A stretch of 64,000 bases of DNA from Pseudomonas monteilii NBRC 103158 = DSM 14164 (GTDB lineage: Bacteria; Pseudomonadota; Gammaproteobacteria; Pseudomonadales; Pseudomonadaceae). Position numbers and translations under genes: made by a program. Below are positions 1 to 9,258 of this stretch, one piece after another (the first letter of the stretch is position 1; each line of letters starts with the position of its first letter). The notes under the pieces are model-generated. The model made no database searches. It was not told the DNA's origin and saw nothing but the letters and a program-made list of their open reading frames with translations. Where the stretch lies: NCBI RefSeq assembly GCF_000730605.1, contig NZ_BBIS01000003.1:62001-126000 (forward strand), read 5' to 3'.

Positions 1-1
1 C

Positions 2-322
2 AACGACCAGCCTGAGCATGCCGCGCAAATGATCGAATTGCTGCGCGATGTACCGTGCAAGATCAACCTGATCCCGTTCAACCCGTTCCCGCATTCGGGC
101 TACGAGCGGCCAAGCAACAACGCCATTCGTCGCTTCCAGGACCTGCTGCACCACGGTGGCTTCAACGTCACCACCCGCACCACCCGTGGTGACGATATCG
201 ATGCTGCCTGTGGTCAGCTGGTCGGCCAGGTCAACGACCGCACCCGCCGTAGCGAGCGCTACATCGCTGTGCGCCAGCTCTCCGCGGACGTCGAGCTGCA
301 AGACAGCGCCGCCAACCACTGA
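2..322 (+). CDS. rlmN: RlmN, 23S rRNA/tRNA adenine-C2 methyltransferase, C-terminal part
   Basis: Only the last 106 codons are inside the window; the frame is open from base 2. RlmN is a radical-SAM enzyme that methylates C2 of A2503 in 23S rRNA and A37 in some tRNAs. The fragment shows the conserved stretch NLIPFNPFP followed by a glycine-tyrosine motif. It also has [11 protein letters not shown], whose cysteine matches the methyl-carrying cysteine of the family (C355 in E. coli). The SAM-cluster CxxxCxxC motif lies upstream of the window. It is followed after 14 bases by the pilus lipoprotein gene, an arrangement common in Pseudomonas. Confidence 0.95.
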   Translation, partial: NDQPEHAAQMIELLRDVPCKINLIPFNPFPHSGYERPSNNAIRRFQDLLHHGGFNVTTRTTRGDDIDAACGQLVGQVNDRTRRSERYIAVRQLSADVELQDSAANH

Positions 323-336
323 CCGGGACCTTGCCC

Positions 337-1098
337 ATGAGCCTGCGCGCCGCGCTGTCGATCCTTGCGCTCTTGCTGCTGGCCGGCTGTGTGTCGGGCG
401 GCGCGAGCGACCCCCTGGCCAGCCGCCAGGGCAGGGCAGAGGCGGGGCGGGCTTATGTGCAACTGGGCCTGGGGTATTTGCAACAGGGTTTGACCGCGCA
501 GGCCAAGGCGCCACTGGGCAAGGCCCTGGCCCTCGACAGCACCGATGCCGACGCGCACGCGGCCTTGGCGCTGGTATTCCAGGCCGAAGGTGAGCCGGCA
601 CTCGCCGAAGCCCACTTTCGCAAGGCCTTGCAAGCCCGCGCCGGCGACACGCGAATGCGCAACAATTACGGCAGTTTCCTTTATGCTCAGGGGCGATTTG
701 CCGAGGCCGAGCAGATGTTTCGCCTGGCCAGCGCCGATACCCTGTATCCTGAGCGCTCACGCGTGTACGAGAACCTGGGCCTGACTGCCCTGAAGCGCGA
801 TCGCCGCGACCAGGCGCATGCTTACCTGCTGAAAGCGTTGCAACTCAACCAGCGGCAACCGAAAGCGTTGCTGGAAATGGCTGAGTTGTCCTACGAAAAC
901 AGGCATTATGTGCCGGCCCGGGACTACTACGATCGTTTCAGCCAGTTGAGCGACCACGATGCCCGTAGCCTGCTGCTGGGCAGTCGCCTTGCCCGGGTGT
1001 TCGACGAGCAGGGCACACTGGCCGAGATGGGCCAGCAATTACAACGACTTTATCCCGGTACGCCGGAATATCAGCAATACCTGTCGGAGCAACGATGA
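337..1098 (+). CDS. pilF: PilF/PilW, type IV pilus biogenesis lipoprotein with TPR repeats
   Basis: A 253-residue protein. The first ATG (337) gives a short hydrophobic signal ending in a lipobox L-L-A-G-C with the lipidated cysteine at residue 18; a TTG two codons upstream is less likely. The rest is tetratricopeptide repeats from about residue 40 to 210, with typical A-x-x-x-Y-G and E-N-L-G repeat signatures. Family knowledge: PilF (PilW) is the outer-membrane pilotin that helps the PilQ secretin assemble for type IV pili. It overlaps the next gene by four bases (ATGA), so translational coupling with rodZ is likely. Its place between rlmN and rodZ/ispG matches other pseudomonads. Confidence 0.9.
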   Translation: MSLRAALSILALLLLAGCVSGGASDPLASRQGRAEAGRAYVQLGLGYLQQGLTAQAKAPLGKALALDSTDADAHAALALVFQAEGEPALAEAHFRKALQARAGDTRMRNNYGSFLYAQGRFAEAEQMFRLASADTLYPERSRVYENLGLTALKRDRRDQAHAYLLKALQLNQRQPKALLEMAELSYENRHYVPARDYYDRFSQLSDHDARSLLLGSRLARVFDEQGTLAEMGQQLQRLYPGTPEYQQYLSEQR

Positions 1099-2129
1099 AC
1101 GCCGCGCATCCCGAAGTAGCAGTAGCGCCTGGCCAGAACCCCGGTGAGCTTTTGCGCCTGGCCCGTGAGAAACGGGACTGGTCTCAAGCCGAGGTGGCCC
1201 GCAAGCTCAACCTCACTGTCAGTTCGTTGAACCACGTGGAAACCGGCGCCTTCGACAAGCTGCCAGGGCATACGTTTGCCCGTGGCTACATTCGCGCCTA
1301 TGCCAAGCTCATGGACCTCGACCAGGCCGCCCTGGTAGAGGCCTTCGACCGCTACACCGGCACCCACGCCAAAGGCAGCGAGGTACATTCGCTGGGCCGT
1401 ATCGAAGAGCCGGTGCGCCTGTCGCACAACATTCTGCGCGGCGTCAGCCTGCTGTTGCTGGTGGCGGTGGTCGGTGGCGGCTTCGTCTGGTGGCAGGACC
1501 AGGGCAGCCTGCGTGGCAAAGACCTGGCCAAGATTGCTTTGGAGCACGTCGAAGTCGAAAGCGCCGATGGCACCACCCAGATTCACCCGCTCGATGAGCC
1601 TGAAGACCAGGCTGTTTCCGCTGGCCAGCAAGCTGAAAGCGCACCGCTGGCGCTGGAGCAGGGCGCAGCCGAACAGCCAGCCGCCGCTGCTGAACAGGCA
1701 CCGGCAAGCCCGGCGCCAACCCTTGCTGCAGTGCCTGCGCCGACACCGGCCCAGCCAGCGTCCGCGCAGCCTGCACCTGCTGCAGTGGCTACCCCGGTAG
1801 CACCGGCTACCCCGGCACCGGCCGCTGTTGCACCTGCCGCACCGGCGCCGACCTTGGCTGCCACCGAGCCAGCCGCAGTACCGGCAGGCAGCGCCAAGGT
1901 CGCCATCCAGTTCACCGCCGATTGCTGGACCCAGGTGTCCGATGGCAACGGCAAGGTGCTGTTCAGCGCCATCAAGCGCAAGGGGGACAACCTCGAACTG
2001 ACCGGCAAGCCGCCGTTCGCGGTGCGTCTGGGCTTTGCCCGTGGCGCCCAGGTCAGCTACAACGGCCAGGCCGTCGATGTTGCCCCGTTCACCAGTGGCG
2101 AGACCGCTCGCCTGAAGTTGGGACAGTAA
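1095..2129 (+). CDS. rodZ: RodZ-like cytoskeletal membrane protein
   Basis: A 344-residue bitopic protein. The N-terminal 15-85 region is an Xre-type helix-turn-helix (SQAEVARKLNLTVSSL) followed by the RGYIRAYAKLM segment typical of RodZ. A single transmembrane helix lies at about 113-134. A long Ala/Pro/Gln-rich linker covers about 165-265, and the C-terminal domain (about 270-344) is the periplasmic DUF4115 type. RodZ binds MreB through the HTH and links it to the elongasome; mreB itself is at the other end of this window. It overlaps pilF by four bases and is followed after three bases by ispG. The linker is low complexity and likely length-variable between strains. Confidence 0.88.
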   Translation: MNAAHPEVAVAPGQNPGELLRLAREKRDWSQAEVARKLNLTVSSLNHVETGAFDKLPGHTFARGYIRAYAKLMDLDQAALVEAFDRYTGTHAKGSEVHSLGRIEEPVRLSHNILRGVSLLLLVAVVGGGFVWWQDQGSLRGKDLAKIALEHVEVESADGTTQIHPLDEPEDQAVSAGQQAESAPLALEQGAAEQPAAAAEQAPASPAPTLAAVPAPTPAQPASAQPAPAAVATPVAPATPAPAAVAPAAPAPTLAATEPAAVPAGSAKVAIQFTADCWTQVSDGNGKVLFSAIKRKGDNLELTGKPPFAVRLGFARGAQVSYNGQAVDVAPFTSGETARLKLGQ

Positions 2130-2132
2130 GTC

Positions 2133-3242
2133 ATGCACGGCGAATCTCCGATCAAACGTCGCGAATCCCGCAAAATCTGGGTCGGCAATGTGCCGGTGGG
2201 TGGTGATGCGCCCATCGCGGTGCAGAGCATGACCAACACCGACACCAACGATGTGGCCGCCACCGTGGCGCAAATCCAGCGCCTGGTCGATGCCGGCGTG
2301 GACATCGTGCGCGTTTCAGTGCCGGACATGGACGCCGCCGAGGCGTTCGGCAAGATCAAACAGCTGGTCAGTGTGCCGCTGGTCGCCGACATCCACTTCG
2401 ATTACAAAATTGCCCTGCGTGTGGCCGAGCTGGGCGTGGATTGCCTGCGCATCAACCCCGGCAACATCGGCCGTGAAGACCGTGTACGCGCCGTGGTCGA
2501 TGCCGCCCGCGACCGTGGTATCCCGATCCGTATCGGCGTCAACGCCGGCTCCCTGGAAAAAGACCTGCAGAAAAAGTACGGCGAGCCGACCCCGGCCGCA
2601 TTGGTCGAGTCGGCCCTGCGCCACGTCGAGCACCTCGACCGCCTGGACTTCCAGGACTTCAAGGTCAGCGTCAAGGCCTCCGACGTGTTCATGGCCGTCG
2701 AAGCCTACCGCCTGCTGGCCAAGCAGATCGTGCAGCCGCTGCACCTGGGCATCACCGAAGCCGGTGGCCTGCGTTCGGGGACGGTGAAATCCGCCGTCGG
2801 CCTCGGTATGCTGCTGGCCGAAGGCATTGGCGATACCATCCGTATCTCGCTGGCGGCCGACCCGGTCGAAGAAGTGAAAGTCGGCTACGACATCCTCAAG
2901 TCGCTGCACCTGCGCTCGCGTGGCATCAACTTCATCGCCTGCCCGAGCTGCTCGCGGCAGAACTTCGATGTGGTCAAGACCATGAACGAGCTGGAAGGGC
3001 GCCTTGAAGACCTGCTGGTGCCGCTGGACGTCGCAGTGATCGGTTGCGTGGTCAACGGCCCGGGCGAAGCCAAGGAAGCCCATGTAGGGTTGACCGGCGG
3101 TACGCCGAACCTGATCTACATCGATGGCAAGCCTGCGCAGAAGCTGACCAATGACAACCTGGTCGATGAGCTGGAAAAACTCATCCGCCAGAAAGCGGCC
3201 GAAAAGGCCGAAGCCGATGCGGCGCTGATCGCCCGTGGCTGA
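2133..3242 (+). CDS. ispG: IspG (GcpE), HMBPP synthase of the MEP isoprenoid pathway
   Basis: A 369-residue enzyme, full length for the family. It converts 2-C-methyl-D-erythritol 2,4-cyclodiphosphate to HMBPP using a 4Fe-4S cluster. The cluster ligands are visible: Cys270 and Cys273 in ACPSC, Cys305 in GCVVNGPGE, and the glutamate of that same motif. The N-terminal TIM-barrel part carries QSMTNTDT and DIHFDY. The gene starts three bases after the rodZ stop and is followed 25 bases later by hisS, the usual gammaproteobacterial order ispG-hisS-yfgM-bamB-der. Confidence 0.97.
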   Translation: MHGESPIKRRESRKIWVGNVPVGGDAPIAVQSMTNTDTNDVAATVAQIQRLVDAGVDIVRVSVPDMDAAEAFGKIKQLVSVPLVADIHFDYKIALRVAELGVDCLRINPGNIGREDRVRAVVDAARDRGIPIRIGVNAGSLEKDLQKKYGEPTPAALVESALRHVEHLDRLDFQDFKVSVKASDVFMAVEAYRLLAKQIVQPLHLGITEAGGLRSGTVKSAVGLGMLLAEGIGDTIRISLAADPVEEVKVGYDILKSLHLRSRGINFIACPSCSRQNFDVVKTMNELEGRLEDLLVPLDVAVIGCVVNGPGEAKEAHVGLTGGTPNLIYIDGKPAQKLTNDNLVDELEKLIRQKAAEKAEADAALIARG

Positions 3243-3267
3243 CACACAGAATTCGTAAGGACTATTC

Positions 3268-4557
3268 GTGAGCAAATCGCTGCAAGCCATCCGTGGCATG
3301 AACGACATCCTGCCAGAACAGTCGCCACTGTGGCGCTACTTTGAAGGCACCGTGGCCGGGCTGCTGGACACCTACGGGTACAGCCAGATCCGTACGCCGA
3401 TCGTCGAGTTCACCGAGCTGTTCAAGCGCTCGATCGGTGAAGTGACCGATATCGTCGAAAAAGAGATGTACACCTTCGAGGACCGCAACGGCGATTCGCT
3501 CACCTTGCGCCCTGAAGGTACCGCCGCCTGCGTGCGTGCCGTGCTGGAGCACGGCATCACCGGCAATGGCCAGTTGCAGAAACTGTGGTACATCGGCCAG
3601 ATGTTCCGCCACGAGCGCCCGCAGAAAGGCCGCTACCGCCAGTTCCACCAGATTGGCGTGGAAGTGTTCAACCTGGATGGCCCGGACATCGATGCCGAGC
3701 TGATCATGCTGACCTGGCGCCTGTGGGGCCTGCTGGGCATCCAGGACGCGGTCAAGCTGGAGCTCAACAGCCTGGGTACCAGTGAGGCCCGTGCACGCTA
3801 CCGTGACGCGCTGGTCGAGTTCCTCTCGGCACGCCTGGAGCAGCTAGACGAAGACAGTCAGCGCCGCCTGAAGAGCAACCCGCTGCGCATTCTCGACAGC
3901 AAGGACCAGAACACCCAGGCGGTACTGGTGGGTGCGCCGAAGCTGGAAGACTACCTGGACGAAGCGTCCCGCGTGCACTTCGAAGGCCTGAAGGTCCGCC
4001 TGGACGCAGCCGGCATTCCGTTCGTGATCAACACCAAGCTGGTACGTGGCCTGGACTACTACAGCAAGACCGTGTTCGAGTGGGTCACCGACAAGTTGGG
4101 CGCCCAGGGCACCGTGTGTGCCGGCGGCCGCTACGATGGCCTGGTCGAGCAGATGGGCGGCAAGCCAACCACCGGCGTTGGTTTCGCCATGGGTATCGAG
4201 CGCCTGATCCTGCTGCTGGAAACCCTCGGCAAGGTACCGGAGTCCATCAGCCGCCAGATCGACGTTTACCTGTGCGCCTTTGGTGAGCAGGCCGAACTGG
4301 CAGGCCTGCGCTTGTCCGAAGGCCTGCGTGACCGCCTGCCGGGCCTGCGCCTGGCGGTAAACGCCGGTGGTGGCAGCTTCAAGAGCCAGTTCAAGAAAGC
4401 CGACAAGAGTGGCGCGCTGTTCGCCCTGATCCTGGGCGACGACGAGCTGGCCAAGCAAGAAATCGGCTTGAAGCCCCTGCGTGGCCAGGGCGAACAACAG
4501 AACATTGCCTGGGATGCTCTGGCAGAGCACCTGGAAACCGCGATCGCGCAGGCGTAA
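3268..4557 (+). CDS. hisS: Histidyl-tRNA synthetase
   Basis: A 429-residue class II aminoacyl-tRNA synthetase. The start is GTG at 3268, preceded by the Shine-Dalgarno-like TAAGGA. The N-terminal RGMNDILP motif, the class II core with LRPEGTA and [14 protein letters not shown], the histidine-specific LVRGLDYY motif and AGGRYDGL are present. The C-terminal anticodon-binding domain runs from about residue 330. It sits in the conserved ispG-hisS-yfgM-bamB run; nothing looks truncated. Confidence 0.98.
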   Translation: MSKSLQAIRGMNDILPEQSPLWRYFEGTVAGLLDTYGYSQIRTPIVEFTELFKRSIGEVTDIVEKEMYTFEDRNGDSLTLRPEGTAACVRAVLEHGITGNGQLQKLWYIGQMFRHERPQKGRYRQFHQIGVEVFNLDGPDIDAELIMLTWRLWGLLGIQDAVKLELNSLGTSEARARYRDALVEFLSARLEQLDEDSQRRLKSNPLRILDSKDQNTQAVLVGAPKLEDYLDEASRVHFEGLKVRLDAAGIPFVINTKLVRGLDYYSKTVFEWVTDKLGAQGTVCAGGRYDGLVEQMGGKPTTGVGFAMGIERLILLLETLGKVPESISRQIDVYLCAFGEQAELAGLRLSEGLRDRLPGLRLAVNAGGGSFKSQFKKADKSGALFALILGDDELAKQEIGLKPLRGQGEQQNIAWDALAEHLETAIAQA

Positions 4558-4595
4558 CGCGGTTCAACAACGAATAGGCGAAAAGGAGTATTGGG

Positions 4596-5237
4596 GTGTC
4601 GAGTACCGATGATGATGATCTGGCAGGGGTCAAGGACTGGTGGAATCGCAACGGCAAGCCGCTGTTGACCGGCGCATTGCTGGCCGGCGTGGTGGTATTG
4701 GGCTGGAATACCTGGCACAAGTACCAGAACAACCAGTCGCAAGGTGCCTCGCAGCTGTATCAGGCGTTACTTGAGACCAGCCTGACGCCGACTGGCCAGC
4801 CAGACGCCACCAAGGTCGCGGAACTGGCCGGCAAGCTCAAGAGCGAGTTCGGCGGTACTGCTTACGCCCAGTACGGCAGCCTGTTCGTGGCCAAGGTGGC
4901 AGTCGAGAGCGGCAAGCTCGACGACGCCGCTGCCGAGCTGAAAAGCGTGCTGGACAAGCCGGCCGACGTGACCTTGGGCGAGATTTCGCGCCAGCGTCTG
5001 GCTCGCGTGCTTGCCGCCCAGAACAAGGCCGAAGACGCGCTCAAGCTGCTTGACGGTGATGCCGACAAAGCCTTCCTGGCCAGCCGTGAAGAGTTGAAAG
5101 GTGACCTGCTGGTGCAACTGGGCCGTGCCGCCGACGCACACAGCGCTTACGAAAAAGCCAAGGCTGCGCTGTCCGATGACGCGGCAGTCGGTGGCCTGCA
5201 ATTGAAGCTGGATGACCTGGCTAAAGGGGACGCGTAA
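4596..5237 (+). CDS. yfgM: YfgM-type tetratricopeptide protein, SecYEG ancillary factor
   Basis: A 213-residue membrane-anchored protein with a GTG start at 4596 preceded by AAGGAG. A cytoplasmic acidic N-terminus (SSTDDDDLAGVKDWW) is followed by one transmembrane helix at about 24-42 and a periplasmic TPR-like helical domain. In E. coli YfgM associates with the SecYEG translocon and PpiD and helps hand over exported proteins. The stop codon is followed at once by the GTG of bamB, so the two outer-membrane-biogenesis genes are probably translationally coupled. The assignment rests on architecture and conserved position between hisS and bamB. Confidence 0.85.
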   Translation: MSSTDDDDLAGVKDWWNRNGKPLLTGALLAGVVVLGWNTWHKYQNNQSQGASQLYQALLETSLTPTGQPDATKVAELAGKLKSEFGGTAYAQYGSLFVAKVAVESGKLDDAAAELKSVLDKPADVTLGEISRQRLARVLAAQNKAEDALKLLDGDADKAFLASREELKGDLLVQLGRAADAHSAYEKAKAALSDDAAVGGLQLKLDDLAKGDA

Positions 5238-6380
5238 GTGATCGGTTGGAAACATGCAGCAGTGCTGACCCTGGCCGTGCTGGCCGCAGGTTGCAGCAGC
5301 AACAGCAAGAAGGAACTGCCTCCGGCCGAGCTGACCAAGTTCACCGAGGAAGTGGTGCTGAAGAAGCAGTGGAGCCGTTCGATCGGTGACGGCCAGGGTG
5401 AAACCTACAACACCCTGGTGCCGGCCATCGAGAACGACCGTATCTACGCCTCCGACGTCAACGGCGAAGTGTTCGCCCTGGACCGCATCACTGGCGATGT
5501 CGTGTGGAAGAAGGACCTGGAGCTGCAGGTTTCCGGCGCAGTTGGCGTGGGCTATGGCCTGGTCATGCTCGGCACCCTCAAGGGTGAAGTGATTGCCCTG
5601 GATTCCAGCACCGGTGAAGAGCGTTGGCGCTCCCGCGTGACCAGCGAAGTGCTGGCCCCGCCTGCCAACAACGGTGATGTGGTGGTGGTGCAAACCCAGG
5701 ACGACCGCCTGATTGGCCTGGATGCCGCTACTGGCGACCGCCGCTGGATCTACGAAAACACCCCGGCCGTACTGACCCTGCGTGGCACCGGTGCCCCGAT
5801 TGCCACCAACCGCCTGGCCATTGCCGGCCTGTCCACTGGCAAGGTGGTGGCGGTGGACATCAATAACGGCGTGCCAGTGTGGGAAAGCCGTGTGGCCATT
5901 CCACAAGGCCGTTCCGAGCTGGACCGTGTGGTCGACATCGATGGCGGCTTGCTGCTGTCCGGTGAAACCCTCTACGTCAGCACCTACCAGGGCCGTGTAG
6001 CGGGCCTGGACCTGGAAAGCGGCCGTGTGCTGTGGCAGCGTGATGCGTCCAGCTACGTGGGCGTTGCCCAAGGTTTCGGCAATGTCTACGTCAGCGAAGC
6101 GTCGGGTACCGTGGAAAGCGTCGACGAGCGCACTTCCAGCGCCCTGTGGACCAACGACACCATGGCGCGCCGTCAGCTGTCGGCGCCGGAAGTGTTTTCC
6201 AGCTACGTAGCGGTAGGCGACTTTGAAGGTTACCTGCACCTGCTGAGCCAGGTCGATGGCCGCTTCGTCGGCCGTGAGCGTATCGACAGCGATGGCCTGC
6301 GCGCCCGCCCACTTGTGGTCGGCGACACCATCTACGTCTTCGGCAACAGCGGCAAGCTCGAGGCACTGACCATCCGCTGA
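5238..6380 (+). CDS. bamB: BamB, outer-membrane protein assembly lipoprotein
   Basis: A 380-residue lipoprotein with GTG start immediately after the yfgM stop. The signal peptide ends in L-A-A-G-C with Cys19 as the lipidation site. The mature part is an eight-bladed PQQ-type beta propeller; repeated blade signatures such as [35 protein letters not shown] and [12 protein letters not shown] are clear. BamB is a non-essential component of the BAM complex and binds BamA. It is the last gene before a 116-base gap holding three hairpins, after which der follows. Confidence 0.95.
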   Translation: MIGWKHAAVLTLAVLAAGCSSNSKKELPPAELTKFTEEVVLKKQWSRSIGDGQGETYNTLVPAIENDRIYASDVNGEVFALDRITGDVVWKKDLELQVSGAVGVGYGLVMLGTLKGEVIALDSSTGEERWRSRVTSEVLAPPANNGDVVVVQTQDDRLIGLDAATGDRRWIYENTPAVLTLRGTGAPIATNRLAIAGLSTGKVVAVDINNGVPVWESRVAIPQGRSELDRVVDIDGGLLLSGETLYVSTYQGRVAGLDLESGRVLWQRDASSYVGVAQGFGNVYVSEASGTVESVDERTSSALWTNDTMARRQLSAPEVFSSYVAVGDFEGYLHLLSQVDGRFVGRERIDSDGLRARPLVVGDTIYVFGNSGKLEALTIR

Positions 6381-6386
6381 AGCTAT

Positions 6387-6432
6387 GCTTGAAGCCTTGG
6401 CGGGCTTCAAGCTGCGGCGTAGGACACGCCGC
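6387..6432 (+). other. Two perfect tandem hairpins downstream of bamB
   Basis: Starting six bases after the bamB stop, a 10-bp perfect inverted repeat (6387-6396 / 6403-6412, six-base loop) is followed with one spacer base by a 7-bp one (6414-6420 / 6426-6432, five-base loop). Neither is followed by a T run. They lie directly before a third hairpin that looks like a terminator. They may stabilise the bamB mRNA end or tune der expression. Confidence 0.6.
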
Positions 6433-6441
6433 CCGTACTCC

Positions 6442-6472
6442 GGCCGCTGCCTTGCAGCGGCCTTTGCATTTT
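6442..6472 (+). terminator. Rho-independent terminator-like hairpin between bamB and der
   Basis: A perfect 9-bp GC-rich stem (GGCCGCTGC at 6442-6450, GCAGCGGCC at 6454-6462) with a three-base CTT loop is followed by TTTGCATTTT. It ends 24 bases before the der start, so it may act as a full or partial terminator of the ispG-bamB operon. Confidence 0.65.
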
Positions 6473-6496
6473 CAAGAATTCGAGAGTGGAGAGCCG

Positions 6497-7960
6497 ATGG
6501 TTCCCGTAATTGCCCTGGTGGGCCGCCCGAACGTCGGCAAATCCACCATGTTCAACCGCCTGACCAAAACCCGCGATGCCATCGTCGGTGACTTGTCGGG
6601 CCTGACCCGTGACCGCCAGTATGGCGATGCCAGCTGGCAGGGTCGTTCCTTCATCCTGATCGACACCGGTGGTATTACCGGTGACGAAGTGGGCATGGAC
6701 GAGAAAATGGCCGAGCAGTCGCTCATGGCCATCGAAGAAGCCGACTACGTGCTGTTCCTGGTCGATGCCCGCGCCGGCATGACCGCCGCCGACCAGATGA
6801 TTGCCGAGCACCTGCGCAAGCGCAACAAAGAGGCGATTCTGGTCGCCAACAAGATCGACAACATCGACGCCGACGTCGCTCGCGCCGAGTTCTCGCCGCT
6901 GGGCATGGGCAACGCCATTCCGGTGGCGGGCTCCCAGGGCCGTGGCATCAACGCGCTGATGGAGGCCGTGCTTGGCCACCTGCCGCGCGACCAGGTCGAA
7001 GAAGCCCTGGACGCCGAAGTCGCCGAAGGCGAAGAGGCCGTGCGCATCCCTGGCCCGAGCGAGAAAGATGGCATCAAGATCGCCATCATCGGCCGCCCGA
7101 ACGTGGGTAAATCCACCCTGGTCAACCGCATGCTCGGTGAAGAGCGCGTGGTGGTCTATGACCAGCCGGGTACCACCCGTGACAGTATCTACATCCCGTT
7201 CGAACGCGATGGCGAGAAGTACACCTTCATCGACACCGCCGGTGTGCGCAAACGCGGCAAGATCCACGAGGAAGTCGAGAAGTTCTCGGTGGTGAAGACG
7301 CTGCAGGCGATCAAGGATGCCAACGTGGTGATCTTCGTCATGGACGCCCGCGAAGGTGTGGTGGACCACGACCTGAACCTGCTGGGCTTTGCCCTGGAAG
7401 CGGGCCGCGCCATCGTCATCGCCCTGAACAAGTGGGATGGCATGCAGCCCGGCGAACGCGACTACGTGAAGACCGAGCTGGAGCGCCGGCTGTTCTTCGT
7501 TGACTTCGCCGACATCCACTTCATCTCCGCCTTGCATGGCACTGGCGTGGGTAACCTGTACAAGTCGGTGCAGGCCGCGTTCAAGTCGGCGGTAACCCGT
7601 TGGCCTACCAGCCGCCTGACGCAGATCCTGGAAGACGCCGTGAGCGAGCACCAGCCACCGCTGGTGAACGGTCGCCGCATCAAGCTGCGCTATGCCCACC
7701 TGGGGGGGGCCAACCCGCCGCTGATCGTGATTCACGGTAACCAGACCGAGAAAATTCCGAAGTCGTACTCGCGTTACCTGGAGAACACCTACCGCCGTGT
7801 GCTGAAGCTGGTCGGTACGCCGATCCGCATCGAGTACAAGGGCGGTGAGAACCCGTACGAGGGCAAGAAGAACACCCTCACCGACCGCCAGGTCAACAAG
7901 AAGCGCCGCCTGATGTCGCACCACAAGAAGGCCGAGAAGAAGCGCCGCGACAAGCGCTGA
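6497..7960 (+). CDS. der: Der (EngA), double-domain ribosome assembly GTPase
   Basis: A 487-residue essential GTPase needed for 50S subunit maturation. Two G domains in tandem are visible: the first P-loop GRPNVGKS at residues 9-16 and the second GRPNVGKS at 199-206, each with its own DTGG or DTAG switch and NKID or NKWD specificity motif. A KH-like domain and a lysine/arginine-rich tail ([11 protein letters not shown]) close the protein. I chose ATG 6497 (AGTGGAGAGCCG upstream) because it places the first P-loop at the usual distance; an in-frame upstream GTG/ATG region would run through the hairpins. Confidence 0.97.
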   Translation: MVPVIALVGRPNVGKSTMFNRLTKTRDAIVGDLSGLTRDRQYGDASWQGRSFILIDTGGITGDEVGMDEKMAEQSLMAIEEADYVLFLVDARAGMTAADQMIAEHLRKRNKEAILVANKIDNIDADVARAEFSPLGMGNAIPVAGSQGRGINALMEAVLGHLPRDQVEEALDAEVAEGEEAVRIPGPSEKDGIKIAIIGRPNVGKSTLVNRMLGEERVVVYDQPGTTRDSIYIPFERDGEKYTFIDTAGVRKRGKIHEEVEKFSVVKTLQAIKDANVVIFVMDAREGVVDHDLNLLGFALEAGRAIVIALNKWDGMQPGERDYVKTELERRLFFVDFADIHFISALHGTGVGNLYKSVQAAFKSAVTRWPTSRLTQILEDAVSEHQPPLVNGRRIKLRYAHLGGANPPLIVIHGNQTEKIPKSYSRYLENTYRRVLKLVGTPIRIEYKGGENPYEGKKNTLTDRQVNKKRRLMSHHKKAEKKRRDKR

Positions 7961-7968
7961 TTCCGCCT

Positions 7969-8003
7969 CAGCCTCTTCGCGGGCTTGCTCGCGAAGAGGC
8001 CGT
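7969..8003. repeat. REP-type palindrome
   Basis: GCCTCTTCGCGGGCTTGCTC pairs with the reversed arm GCGAAGAGGC to give an 11-bp stem. The core matches the REP family that recurs several times in this window. It lies nine bases after der and may also act as a terminator or mRNA stabiliser. Confidence 0.75.
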
Positions 8004-8109
8004 TTGATCCAAAGCAATGCCCCTAATGTTTCAACCTTTTTCCTGACCGCCCGATCCGCTATGCTCGGACTCCACCCCGTGCCGGATACACCCCAGGAAA
8101 GAGGGCTCC

Positions 8110-9258
8110 ATGATCCGCAGCAAACTGCCGAACGTCGGCACGACCATCTTCACCACCATGTCCCAGCTCGCCGTGCAGACCGGTGCGCTCAACCTGTCCC
8201 AGGGTTTCCCTGATTTCAACGGCCCGCAGGCCCTGCTCGATGCAGTGGGCCGGCATGTGGCTGCCGGGCACAACCAGTATTCGCCGATGACCGGCCTGCC
8301 GGCCCTGCGCCAGCAGGTGGCAGCCAAGGTCGAGCGCCTGTATGGCGCCAAGGTGGATGCGGACCAGGAAGTGACCATCACCCCCGGTGCCACCGAGGCG
8401 ATCTTCTGTGCCATTCAGGCTGTGGTCCATGCGGGTGACGAGGTCATCGTCTTCGACCCTTGCTACGACAGTTACGAGCCGTCCGTGGAGCTGGCCGGTG
8501 GCCGCTGCGTGCATGTGCAACTCAGCGACGGCGACTTCCGCATCGACTGGCAGAAGTTCAGCGATGCCTTGAGCCCGCGCACGCGCATGGTCATCCTCAA
8601 CTCGCCGCATAATCCCAGTGGCGCGTTGATTACCCGCGAAGACCTCGACCAGTTGGCGGCACTCATTGCCGACCGTGATATCTACCTGGTCAGCGACGAG
8701 GTCTACGAGCACCTGGTGTACGACGGCGTACGCCACGCCAGCGTGCTGGCCCATGAGCAGTTGTACCAACGCGCCTTCGTGGTCAGCTCGTTCGGCAAGA
8801 CCTACCACGTGACCGGCTGGAAGACCGGCTACGTGATCGCGTCCCCGGCGCTGAGCGCGGAGCTGCGCAAGGTTCACCAGTACGTCAACTTCTGCGGCGT
8901 GACGCCTTTGCAATGTGCGCTGGCCGACTTCATGGCCGAGCACCCCGAGCACATCGATGAACTGCCGGCCTTCTACCAGGCCAAGCGAGACCTGTTCTGC
9001 GGTTTGCTGGACGGTTCGCGGTTCAGCTTCACCCGCACGGCGGGTACCTATTTCCAGCTGGTGGACTATTCGCAGATCCGCCCGGACCTGAACGATGTCG
9101 ACATGTCGCTGTGGCTCACCCGCGAGCACGGTGTGGCGACCATTCCGGTGTCGGTGTTCTACCAGCAACCCATCCCCGAGCAACGCCTGGTCCGCCTGTG
9201 CTTTGCCAAACGAGAGGAGACGCTGCGTCAGGCAGCGGAACGACTATGCGCGATTTGA
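8110..9258 (+). CDS. ybdL: Methionine (glutamine) aminotransferase, YbdL/KAT type
   Basis: A 382-residue fold-type I PLP aminotransferase. The phosphate-binding PGATEA, the NSPHNPSG motif, SDEVYEHLVYDG and the Schiff-base lysine at residue 230 in SSFGKTYHVTGWK are visible, and the C-terminal substrate arginine segment (VRLCFAK) is kept. The family acts on methionine, its keto acid and glutamine and is used in methionine salvage. It overlaps by 13 bases a downstream nitrilase-family gene of omega-amidase type, which fits the known glutamine transaminase / omega-amidase couple. The exact substrate is inferred from family and context. Confidence 0.88.
   Translation: MIRSKLPNVGTTIFTTMSQLAVQTGALNLSQGFPDFNGPQALLDAVGRHVAAGHNQYSPMTGLPALRQQVAAKVERLYGAKVDADQEVTITPGATEAIFCAIQAVVHAGDEVIVFDPCYDSYEPSVELAGGRCVHVQLSDGDFRIDWQKFSDALSPRTRMVILNSPHNPSGALITREDLDQLAALIADRDIYLVSDEVYEHLVYDGVRHASVLAHEQLYQRAFVVSSFGKTYHVTGWKTGYVIASPALSAELRKVHQYVNFCGVTPLQCALADFMAEHPEHIDELPAFYQAKRDLFCGLLDGSRFSFTRTAGTYFQLVDYSQIRPDLNDVDMSLWLTREHGVATIPVSVFYQQPIPEQRLVRLCFAKREETLRQAAERLCAI

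Noticed and set aside
1071..2273. 400-codon minus-strand frame opposite rodZ
   Set aside because: It is the antisense shadow of rodZ. High GC and third-position bias produce long open antisense frames here, and the translation has no domain and is Gly/Arg/Cys rich.
4767..6410. 547-codon minus-strand frame opposite yfgM and bamB
   Set aside because: It spans two real genes on the opposite strand and shows shadow composition (His/Gln/Val rich).
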